A DNA stretch of 5,708 nt from Chloroflexota bacterium (GTDB taxonomy: Bacteria; Chloroflexota; Anaerolineae; 4572-78; J111): the NCBI GenBank assembly GCA_003695455.1, contig RFJF01000267.1, forward strand, positions 1 through 5,708, written 5' to 3'. The position numbers and the translations under genes are program-made. The first letter of the stretch is position 1. Each line of letters opens with the position of its first letter. The notes below the pieces were generated by a model. The model had not been told where the DNA came from. It worked only from the letters and a program-made list of their open reading frames with translations, and did not search any database. Shown here one piece after another: positions 1 to 5,235 of the stretch.

Positions 1-5
1 ACCGT

Positions 6-34
6 TTCAAAGATTTGTGAGAATGTGATATAAT
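6..34 (+). promoter_or_regulatory. Probable sigma-70-type promoter of the first gene
   Basis: A perfect -10 hexamer TATAAT lies at 29-34 and is preceded by TG one base upstream (26-27), giving an extended -10 (TGATATAAT). A weaker -35 match, TTCAAA at 6-11 (4 of 6 against TTGACA), sits 17 bases upstream. Transcription would start near 41, leaving a leader of about 43 bases before the ATG at 84. The extended -10 would compensate for the weak -35. This is a consensus match only; no start site was measured. Confidence 0.6.
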
Positions 35-71
35 CGAGTCACACGCTCGCATTTTCATTTGCCGGTAATCC

Positions 72-80
72 GGGAGAAGG
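72..80 (+). promoter_or_regulatory. Strong ribosome binding site fixing the start at 84
   Basis: GGGAGAAGG contains GGAG (73-76), which ends 7 bases before the ATG at 84. This is good Shine-Dalgarno spacing and supports ATG 84 as the true start of the hypothetical protein. Confidence 0.65.
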
Positions 81-83
81 CCA

Positions 84-704
84 ATGACCACCAAACTGAA
101 AATTGATTTGTTGCAGGGCATTCTTGAAGTTGAAGGCACCGAATCATTTGTCAGAGCAATTTACAACGACTTTAAAGTCCACTTCATTGGCGAAGACGCC
201 GCCACAGAATTAACCACCGCCAAACGCCGGCGGCGCACCCCGCGCAAAACAGCGGCTCCGCCACCCGCTGCCAAACCCGGGCCGTCGCAAAAAGCGCCGG
301 CTGCCCCGCCCGCCGCACCGCCGGCTCCTTCTCCGGAACCAGAAACCACGGCTGCACAACCCGGTTACGCCGCCCTGAAAGACCTTGACCTTTCGGCGCA
401 GGAAGACCGCGTGTCGCTGGTAGAATTTATGGATGCCAAATTCCCCATTACCAACGAAGAACGCAATCTGGTATTTTTGTATTATTTGCAGTACCTGCTA
501 AAATCCAAACCCATCACCGCCGATCACGTTTTCACCTGCTACAAAGCGGCCAAAATCCGGGTGCCGCTCAATCTGGAAAGCAGCCTGAAAACCACAGCCA
601 CGCAGCGACGCTGGATAAAAATCACCAAAACCGGCCGGTTGAGCGTGACACCATCCGGCAAGCTGTACGTTGAAAAACAGCTCCCCAAAAAGTTAAAAAA
701 CTAG
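84..704 (+). CDS. Hypothetical protein with winged-helix-like C-terminal domain
   Basis: This 206-residue protein is not a family I can name. Three parts are visible. Residues 4-36 form a short N-terminal module (KIDLLQGILEVEGTESFVR) that recalls small beta-rich modules with an 'EVEG..EFV' signature. Residues 47-55 (KRRRRTPRK) are strongly basic, and residues 56-92 are a low-complexity Pro/Ala linker, probably disordered. Residues 105-203 look like a winged helix: a helix around NLVFLYYLQYLL, a second with CYKAAKIRVPLNLESSL, then a basic turn and strand ending in LSVTPSGKLYVE, the usual 'T..G..Y' wing. There is no signal peptide or membrane segment, so it is probably cytoplasmic, and nucleic-acid binding is a reasonable inference. 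It has its own promoter and RBS and is separated from the next gene by a repeat-rich spacer, so it may be transcribed alone. No catalytic motif is visible. Confidence 0.8.
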   Translation: MTTKLKIDLLQGILEVEGTESFVRAIYNDFKVHFIGEDAATELTTAKRRRRTPRKTAAPPPAAKPGPSQKAPAAPPAAPPAPSPEPETTAAQPGYAALKDLDLSAQEDRVSLVEFMDAKFPITNEERNLVFLYYLQYLLKSKPITADHVFTCYKAAKIRVPLNLESSLKTTATQRRWIKITKTGRLSVTPSGKLYVEKQLPKKLKN

Positions 705-792
705 AATTGACATTTGTCGCTGGTCATTTGTCATCAGTCATCTGTCATTTGACATTGGTCATTGATAATTTGGTCATTGGTAATTGATAATT
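705..792 (+). repeat. Degenerate short tandem repeat spacer (TCATTTG/TCATTGG type)
   Basis: The spacer between the first two genes consists almost wholly of variants of a 7-8 base unit such as GTCATTTG, GTCATTGG and GTCATCTG. An exact 10-base direct repeat ATTGATAATT occurs at 761-770 and 783-792, and the second copy ends immediately before ATG 793. A short perfect palindrome, TGTCA-TT-TGACA, lies at 743-754. The stretch is AT-richer than the flanking genes. Similar low-complexity repeats are common between genes in some Chloroflexota and cyanobacteria; this is recalled, not searched. No clear terminator, riboswitch or Shine-Dalgarno sequence is seen in it. Confidence 0.7.
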
Positions 793-2649
793 ATGTCCAG
801 TAAATTTCTTGAGTCACTCAAAAGCGGCCCTTTGCTGTCCGACGGCGCAATGGGCACCATGATTTATTCCAAAGGCATCCCCACCGAGCGCTGCTTTGAT
901 GAACTGAATCTGACCGACCCGGTCATCATCGCCGAAATTCACCGCAGTTACATTCAGGCCGGTTCCAACGTGATTCAGACCAACACCTTTGGCGCCAACC
1001 GCATCCGGCTGGCCGAATACAATTTGGCCGGCAGCGTCGTTGACATTAACCGGGCCGGGGTGCAGCTTGCCAAACGGGTGGTTGATGCCTCGTTCCGGGA
1101 GGTGTTTGTGGCCGGAACCGTGGGGCCGCTGGGCCAGTGGCTGGCTCCGCTGGGCCGGTTGCAGAAAGCGGAAGTGGCCGGCATCTTCCGCGAGCAAACT
1201 GCCGCGCTGATTGAAGCCGGAGTGGACCTGCTCATTTTTGACACCTTTGCCGATATTGCCGCCCTCAAAGAAGCCGTGGTGGCGGCCCGCGCCGTTTCGG
1301 CAGACATCCCCATTGTGGCGCAGGTGACGTTTTCTGAGGATATGCGCACCGCGCTGGGCCACACCCCGCAAAAAGTAGCCGAGGAACTGGGCAGTTTGCC
1401 TATTCAGGTTATCGGCATCAACTGCTCTCTGGGGCCAAGCGGCGTACTGCGCGCCCTGCGCCAACTGGCCCGGCACGTGCCGCCGCATATTTACCTTTCG
1501 GCGCAGCCCAACGCCGGCTGGCCCGAACGCATTGGCGGGCGGATAATGTACCCCGCCACCCCGGAATATTTTGGCGAATACGCGCTGGCGCTGGTTGAAT
1601 CCGGGGCGCGGCTGGTGGGCGGTTGCTGCGGCACCACCGCCGAACACATCACCCACATGCGCGCCGCGCTTGATGACCCCGCCCCGCAAATCACGGCGCT
1701 GCCCAAACTGCCCGGCGAAGACGCCGAAGGCGTGGGGCCGGTGTCGGCGGTAGAACCCACCCGCATGGCCCGCCGCCTGCAAAACGGGCAGTTTGTGGTC
1801 ACGGTTGAACTCAGCCCGCCCAAAGGCTTCAGCGGCGAAAAGGTGTTGGCCGGCGCCAGGCTGCTGAAAGAGGCCGGGGCCAACGCCATCAACGTGGCCG
1901 ACAGCCCCCGCGCCCGCATGCGGATGAGCCCGTGGGCCATGTGCCACCTCATCCAAAGCCGGCTGGACCTGGAAACCGTGTTGCATTTTCCCACCCGTGG
2001 GCGCAGCATTTTGCGCGTGCAGGGCGACCTGCTGGCCGCTCACGCGCTGAACGTGCGTAACATTTTTGCGGTCATGGGCGACCCGACCTCGATTGGTGAT
2101 TACCCGGACGCGCTCAATGATTACGATGTAGTACCCACCGGGCTAATCAAACTGCTCAAACAGCAATTCAACGCCGGTGTTGACCACAGCGGCGAGCCGC
2201 TCTCGCAGCCAACCAATTTTCTGGTGGGCTGCGCCCTCAACCTGACCCCCGCAGACCCGCAGCGCGAGCTGAAAGTGCTGCGCAAAAAAATTGAAAGCGG
2301 CGCCGATTTTGCGCTCACCCAGCCCATTTACAACCCGCAGGAAGCCCGGGCTTTTATTGCCCGCTACGAATCCGAGTTTGGGCCGTGGTCGCTGCCCATT
2401 GTGGCCGGGGTACTGCCCCTGTACAACGGCCGCCACGCCGAATTTTTGCATAACGAAGTCCCCGGCATCAATATTCCGGATGAAATGCGGCAGCAAATGC
2501 GCAGCGCAGGCAGCCAATCGGCCCAAACCGGCGTGCGCATTGCCCGCCAATTAATTGCGCACATCCGCGAGTTTGCGCAGGGCATCTACCTGATTCCCGC
2601 GTTCGGCCGCTACGATTTAGCTGCAGAAGTGATAGAGGAGATTGCATGA
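793..2649 (+). CDS. yitJ: Bifunctional homocysteine S-methyltransferase / methylenetetrahydrofolate reductase
   Basis: This 618-residue cytoplasmic fusion has the domain order of B. subtilis YitJ. Residues 1-295 are the homocysteine S-methyltransferase barrel, with DGAMGT (17-22), QTNTFGAN (62-69) and three zinc-binding cysteines: C211 in GINCS and C278/C279 in GGCCGTT. Residues 325-618 are the FAD-dependent MTHFR barrel, which reduces 5,10-methylene- to 5-methyl-tetrahydrofolate. Counterparts of the E. coli MetF residues Glu28, Asp120 and Gln183 are E339 (VELSPPKG), D430 (VMGDP) and Q510 (LTQPIY). There is no cobalamin-binding or activation domain, so it is not a complete MetH. ATG 793 is chosen over an in-frame TTG at 784 because the TTG lies inside the spacer repeat; neither has a clear Shine-Dalgarno. 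The segment HFPTRGRS (398-405) differs from the CRDRN-like sequence of many MTHFRs. The stop overlaps the next start by four bases, implying co-translation. Family assignment is very secure; the in vivo methyl donor is not known from sequence. Confidence 0.95.
   Translation: MSSKFLESLKSGPLLSDGAMGTMIYSKGIPTERCFDELNLTDPVIIAEIHRSYIQAGSNVIQTNTFGANRIRLAEYNLAGSVVDINRAGVQLAKRVVDASFREVFVAGTVGPLGQWLAPLGRLQKAEVAGIFREQTAALIEAGVDLLIFDTFADIAALKEAVVAARAVSADIPIVAQVTFSEDMRTALGHTPQKVAEELGSLPIQVIGINCSLGPSGVLRALRQLARHVPPHIYLSAQPNAGWPERIGGRIMYPATPEYFGEYALALVESGARLVGGCCGTTAEHITHMRAALDDPAPQITALPKLPGEDAEGVGPVSAVEPTRMARRLQNGQFVVTVELSPPKGFSGEKVLAGARLLKEAGANAINVADSPRARMRMSPWAMCHLIQSRLDLETVLHFPTRGRSILRVQGDLLAAHALNVRNIFAVMGDPTSIGDYPDALNDYDVVPTGLIKLLKQQFNAGVDHSGEPLSQPTNFLVGCALNLTPADPQRELKVLRKKIESGADFALTQPIYNPQEARAFIARYESEFGPWSLPIVAGVLPLYNGRHAEFLHNEVPGINIPDEMRQQMRSAGSQSAQTGVRIARQLIAHIREFAQGIYLIPAFGRYDLAAEVIEEIA
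2634..2640 (+). promoter_or_regulatory. Ribosome binding site of the DinB gene, inside the MTHFR gene
   Basis: AGAGGAG ends 5 bases before ATG 2646 and lies inside the last codons of the upstream gene. Together with the ATGA overlap at 2646-2649 it shows that the DinB-type gene is translated from the same message. The same AGAGGAG heptamer precedes the AhpD-like gene at 3719-3725. Confidence 0.65.
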
Positions 2650-3584
2650 GCACCCTGACAGAAATTATCAACTACCTCAAATTTGGGCGCGAAGAACTGC
2701 TCAAATCTATTGAGGGCTTGTCTCAGCGAGAATTGACGCAACTGTTCATTTACGATGGCTGGACCGTGCAAGATGTGCTGGCCCACATTTTGGGCTGGGA
2801 CCGGCGCAGTTTGCACATTCTGCCGCTTATGATAAACGACCAGGCCAACGAAATTGCCGGGGTAGAAGTGGAGCAGCACAACCGGCAATCGGTGGAAGCA
2901 GGCCGGCAAATGACCCTGGCCCAACTGCTGGCCGAGGCTGACGCCGTTCACCGGCAAATTCTGGAGCTGCTCAGCTCCATTGATTACACAGAAATTGACC
3001 GCCGCCACGAACGGCGCGGCCGGATTGTGACCATTCGCAGTTACATCATTGACATTATGGTTGAACACGAACGCCGCCACGCCGCCGAAATTACAGCCTG
3101 GCGTGACCAGCTTGAACAGACCATCAATCCGGCAGAAATCATACAAACCCTGCGTACCCACCGGGACGCCTTTATGGCCGGGCTGGAAAAACTGTCCGGG
3201 CCGGCGCTCACAGATAAACCCACCCCCGATAGCTGGTCGCTCAGCGATGTGGTGGGGCATCTGGCCGATTGGGAGCAGCGCATGTTGCAGGCGGCGCAGC
3301 ACATTCACAATCCGGCGCTGCCGCCGGCCCCGGCAATAACGAGTGATGATGAATTGAACCGGCTTATGATAAGCCGGCGCGCCGGCAACTTGTGGTCAGA
3401 AAACCTGCGCGATCTGCAACAGGCTCAGCAGGCCACCGACGAATTTTTGGCCCGGTTGGAACCGGATGACCTGCGGCGGCGCGGCCCCTTTCCCTGGCCC
3501 GGCGACCAGGGCACGCTGGCCGAACTGCTGCACGAAATGGGCCAGCACTACGCCGACCACCAGTACGCCGTTGCCCCAAAGTAA
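2646..3584 (+). CDS. Tandem DinB-domain (DinB/YfiT-like) protein
   Basis: The 312 residues form two consecutive DinB-type four-helix bundles, roughly 1-155 and 160-312. Both carry the family signature W-[TS]-x-x-D-V-x-x-H-x-x-x-W: W39..D43..H47..W51 in the first and W197..D201..H205..W209 in the second. Both then have an H-x-x-x-H pair, H141/H145 and H301/H305. Each half thus keeps the three-histidine set that binds a divalent metal in this superfamily. Known members include metal-dependent thiol-S-transferases using bacillithiol or mycothiol, maleylpyruvate isomerase-like enzymes and many proteins of unknown role. Most are single-domain at about 150-170 residues, so this is an internal duplication. 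The halves are clearly diverged, so it is not recent. It is probably cytoplasmic, with no signal peptide or membrane segment. It is translationally coupled to the MTHFR fusion, but a shared pathway is only inference and the substrate cannot be named. Confidence 0.85.
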   Translation: MSTLTEIINYLKFGREELLKSIEGLSQRELTQLFIYDGWTVQDVLAHILGWDRRSLHILPLMINDQANEIAGVEVEQHNRQSVEAGRQMTLAQLLAEADAVHRQILELLSSIDYTEIDRRHERRGRIVTIRSYIIDIMVEHERRHAAEITAWRDQLEQTINPAEIIQTLRTHRDAFMAGLEKLSGPALTDKPTPDSWSLSDVVGHLADWEQRMLQAAQHIHNPALPPAPAITSDDELNRLMISRRAGNLWSENLRDLQQAQQATDEFLARLEPDDLRRRGPFPWPGDQGTLAELLHEMGQHYADHQYAVAPK

Positions 3585-3588
3585 AGGG

Positions 3589-3615
3589 GGTGGACAGTCC
3601 TTTCAGGACGACACC
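3589..3615 (+). repeat. Imperfect hairpin just after the DinB gene
   Basis: GGTG (3589-3592) pairs with CACC (3612-3615), and GTCCT (3597-3601) pairs with AGGAC (3605-3609) around a TTC loop. A small internal loop separates the two stems. It lies 5 bases after the DinB stop codon. No T-run follows, so it is not a standard intrinsic terminator. It could instead protect the 3' end of the message or be a decayed copy of a dispersed palindromic repeat. Confidence 0.4.
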
Positions 3616-3638
3616 GCGAATGAAACCAGAGTTCATTT

Positions 3639-3711
3639 GCCATTCGCTGAATCGCCATTCGCTGAATCGTTGAATCGTTGAATCGCTGAATCGCTAAATC
3701 GCTGAATCGCC
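3639..3711 (+). repeat. Tandem repeat array, 15-bp and 8-bp units (GCTGAATC)
   Basis: Two exact copies of the 15-mer GCCATTCGCTGAATC sit head to tail (3639-3653 and 3654-3668). Five 8-base units follow: GTTGAATC, GTTGAATC, GCTGAATC, GCTAAATC, GCTGAATC (3669-3708), then GCC. The 15-mer itself ends with the 8-mer GCTGAATC, so the whole array is built from one 7-8 base theme. The array ends 8 bases before the Shine-Dalgarno of the AhpD-like gene and must lie in or next to its leader. Unit number is likely to vary between strains through slippage. Confidence 0.85.
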
Positions 3712-3718
3712 TATTTTC

Positions 3719-3725
3719 AGAGGAG
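3719..3725 (+). promoter_or_regulatory. Ribosome binding site deciding the TTG start at 3735
   Basis: AGAGGAG ends 9 bases before TTG 3735. No ATG or GTG in the same frame sits nearby, so this strong site is the reason for accepting a TTG start for the AhpD-like gene. Confidence 0.65.
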
Positions 3726-3734
3726 CACACCATT

Positions 3735-4331
3735 TTGAAACTGAAGCCCTGGATTCGCTGGATTTTTGACGAGGAGGCCACAGGTCTGCTCAAGAAAGAG
3801 TACGACTCGGCTGTAAAACGGGCCGGCAAAGTGTGGAACATTGTACGAATTATGAGCCTGCGCCCGCCGGCCATGCAGGCCTCAATGCGCCTGTACGGCG
3901 CAGTGGTACACCGCTCGTCGCCATTGCTGGGCCGGCCCGCCCGCGAAATGATTGCAGTGGTGGTTTCTCAGGCCAACGGCTGTCACTACTGAACGCAGGC
4001 GCATCTGCATGACCTCCGTGAAGAGGCCCACGATGACGCACTGGTTGATAGATTTGCCCAAAACTGGCGCGCCGCCGGCCTGCCGCCGCACACACTGGCC
4101 GCGCTGGAATTTTCAGAAAAGCTCACCATTACCCCCAGCCAAATGACGCAAAACGATATCCGGCGCCTGCGCTCGTTTGGCTACACCGACGAAGACATTC
4201 ACGACATCACCCAAATTGCGGCCTACTTCAACTACATCAACCGCATTGCCGATGCGCTCGGTGTGCCGCCGGAAGATTTTATGTCGCCGTGGCCCCGCCA
4301 AAACGGCGAGTGGACAACCGCAGATTTGTAA
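3735..4331 (+). CDS. AhpD-like peroxidase-related protein, probable selenoprotein (in-frame TGA at 3990)
   Basis: Read through one in-frame TGA, this is a 198-residue protein of the AhpD/carboxymuconolactone decarboxylase superfamily, closest to the 'peroxidase-related enzyme' branch. Family marks lie on both sides of the TGA: PREMIAVVVSQANGCHY (68-85) before it, and AHLHDL, the LxFSEKLT segment, LRSFGYTDEDI and AAYFNYINRIADALGV after it. The TGA is codon 86, where homologues have the second Cys of CxxC. AhpD of M. tuberculosis uses Glu118, Cys130, Cys133 and His137; here E71, C83, U86 and H90 have identical spacing. Such proteins reduce peroxides or recycle thiol oxidants, and selenium at the resolving/peroxidatic position would raise reactivity. 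The 112 codons after the TGA have no further stop. The start is TTG with a strong RBS. Alternatives are a recent TGC/TGT-to-TGA nonsense mutation or a sequencing error; the intact downstream frame and the stem-loop after the TGA argue for selenocysteine. No selA/B/C/D genes are in the window. Confidence 0.8.
3990..3992 (+). other. Candidate selenocysteine codon (UGA)
   Basis: The codon order is Gly-Cys-His-Tyr-TGA-Thr-Gln-Ala-His. In this family the position is normally Cys, giving N-G-C-H-Y-C-x-x-x-H. Replacement of a redox-active Cys by UGA at the exact catalytic position is the classic signature of a selenoprotein. TGA is a normal stop in this window (2647-2649, 5233-5235) and Trp is read from TGG, so a general code change does not explain it. 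Confidence 0.72.
3999..4039 (+). promoter_or_regulatory. Candidate bacterial SECIS stem-loop
   Basis: Directly downstream of the UGA, GCGCATC (3999-4005) pairs with GATGACGC (4032-4039) through 7 base pairs with one bulged A (4036). After an internal loop, CCTC (4013-4016) pairs with GAGG (4023-4026) and closes a six-base apical loop CGTGAA (4017-4022). The loop begins 24 bases after the UGA and has G at its second position. Bacterial SECIS elements usually have the loop about 16-37 bases after the UGA with a G among the first two loop bases, so this fits. Folding was done by eye. A competing smaller hairpin, GCAG/CTGC (3995-3998 with 4005-4008), is possible. Confidence 0.5.
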
Positions 4332-4360
4332 CCGCCGGCCATCCATCTGCCGCGTAAAAT

Positions 4361-4387
4361 TTGCCTGTAAAAAATTTTCGGTATAAG
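4361..4387 (+). promoter_or_regulatory. Possible promoter for the acetyltransferase-ureohydrolase pair
   Basis: TATAAG (4382-4387, 5 of 6 to the -10 consensus) follows TTGCCT (4361-4366, 4 of 6 to the -35) with a 15-base spacer, shorter than the ideal 17. It lies in the 106-base spacer after the AhpD-like gene, and transcription would start near 4394, about 44 bases before ATG 4438. The remainder of this spacer shows no convincing terminator or other signal. Confidence 0.35.
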
Positions 4388-4437
4388 CTACACGCCATCT
4401 GTCCCCACTAACTTGGCAAAACAACAGGCAGCACAGG

Positions 4438-5235
4438 ATGGCAACGACTGTTAGAAACAAGTTAAACCGGCACGTTATTTCGGCCCAGGCCCTGCTCTTC
4501 AGAAACATTGTGGGCGGTTCGTTTGAAGTGATGCCCGATTGGGCGCGCGGCTACAGCGGCCTCTCGCTGCCCATTTTCAACGTATTTCTGCCACGGGTTC
4601 CCTCGGCCCTGACCGACGATATGCTGGCCGATACCGCCGCCTTCTTTTATTCCAGAAATTCGCTGTACGCCATAGAAATAGTACACGACCAGATTCCCGA
4701 AGGGCCGGATTTTTTGCACCGGCGCCGGTACCAGGCCCTGCCGCCCCAGCCGGCCATGGTTCTCTCCTCACTGCCGGATGCGCTGACCGTCAACCCGGAC
4801 GTTTCAATTGAGCGCGTATCTACTGTGCCGGCGCTAACCGCTTTTTGCAGTTTGCAGCACGATGTGTTTGATTTTGACCTGCAAGATATGCGCAAACGCT
4901 TTCCGGTAGCGCAGCTCAAAGAAAACAAAATCCGGCACTATCTGGCCTTCCTTGATGAGCAGCCGGTTGGCTCGGCTACCATAGTGTTTGCCGATAACGT
5001 AGCCAGTATCTGGAATTTGGGTACGGCAGATTCGTACCGGCGGCAGGGCGTAGCCACCAGCCTGATGTGTTCCATGCTGGTTGAAGCCCAAAAACAGGGC
5101 TGCGAACTGACCATGCTGTACGCTACCCCGCACGCTTACAACCTGTTCAACAAATTCGGCTTTGAAATTTACACCCAGCGCCAATGGTTTCTGCCGCAAT
5201 CCATTGAATACGGCGACGAGGCGGATTCGCTGTGA
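4438..5235 (+). CDS. GNAT family N-acetyltransferase
   Basis: In this 265-residue protein the GNAT fold occupies the C-terminal half, about residues 120-252. The acetyl-CoA pyrophosphate loop is R201-R-Q-G-V-A206 (consensus Q/R-x-x-G-x-G/A), preceded by the strand SIWNLGTADSYR, where the usual beta-4 segment lies. The following part, LYATPHAYNLFNKFGFEIYTQRQWFL, is the typical C-terminal 'A..LY.K.GF' motif. Residues 1-118 are an N-terminal extension containing GSFEVMPDWARGYSGLSLPIFNVFLPR and AFFYSRNSLYAIEIVHD, which resemble a degenerate first GNAT half, as in double-GNAT proteins; this is a guess. It transfers an acetyl group from acetyl-CoA to an unknown amine. The ATG at 4438 has only a weak AGG (4426-4428) upstream. 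The TGA stop shares bases with the GTG start of the next gene, so the two products are probably made together. Confidence 0.85.
   Translation: MATTVRNKLNRHVISAQALLFRNIVGGSFEVMPDWARGYSGLSLPIFNVFLPRVPSALTDDMLADTAAFFYSRNSLYAIEIVHDQIPEGPDFLHRRRYQALPPQPAMVLSSLPDALTVNPDVSIERVSTVPALTAFCSLQHDVFDFDLQDMRKRFPVAQLKENKIRHYLAFLDEQPVGSATIVFADNVASIWNLGTADSYRRQGVATSLMCSMLVEAQKQGCELTMLYATPHAYNLFNKFGFEIYTQRQWFLPQSIEYGDEADSL
5218..5221 (+). promoter_or_regulatory. Ribosome binding site supporting the GTG start at 5232
   Basis: GAGG lies inside the acetyltransferase gene and ends 10 bases before GTG 5232. The GTG start and the upstream TGA stop share the sequence GTGA (5232-5235), a common arrangement for translational coupling. 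Confidence 0.45.

Noticed and set aside
743..754. Operator-like palindrome TGTCA-TT-TGACA
   Set aside because: It is perfect but short, and the repeat units around it generate such symmetry easily. There is no partner site or known regulator nearby.
707..769. Promoter for the MTHFR gene using exact TTGACA boxes (707-712, 749-754) and GATAAT (764-769)
   Set aside because: No pair of these boxes has suitable spacing, and the boxes arise from the tandem repeat itself. TTGATA (762-767) with GATAAT (786-791) would start transcription downstream of the ATG.
784..792. TTG 784 as the start of the MTHFR fusion
   Set aside because: The three extra codons lie inside the ATTGATAATT repeat and no ribosome binding site precedes TTG. 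ATG 793 starts directly at the expected N-terminus.
814..2043. 409-codon open frame on the minus strand
   Set aside because: It lies opposite the well-conserved MTHFR fusion, is rich in Gly, His and Arg, and has no recognisable domain. It is a shadow of GC-rich coding sequence.
3990..3992. TGA read as tryptophan through a variant genetic code
   Set aside because: Homologues have Cys, not Trp, here. Other genes in the window stop at TGA and use TGG for Trp.
4143..4331. Separate 62-residue gene starting at ATG 4143
   Set aside because: It is in the same frame as the AhpD-like gene, has no ribosome binding site, and its sequence is the conserved C-terminal part of that family. It is the second half of the read-through protein.
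4356..4378. Terminator from AAAATTT / AAATTTT after the AhpD-like gene
   Set aside because: The stem is entirely A-T with a 9-base loop, too weak for an intrinsic terminator.
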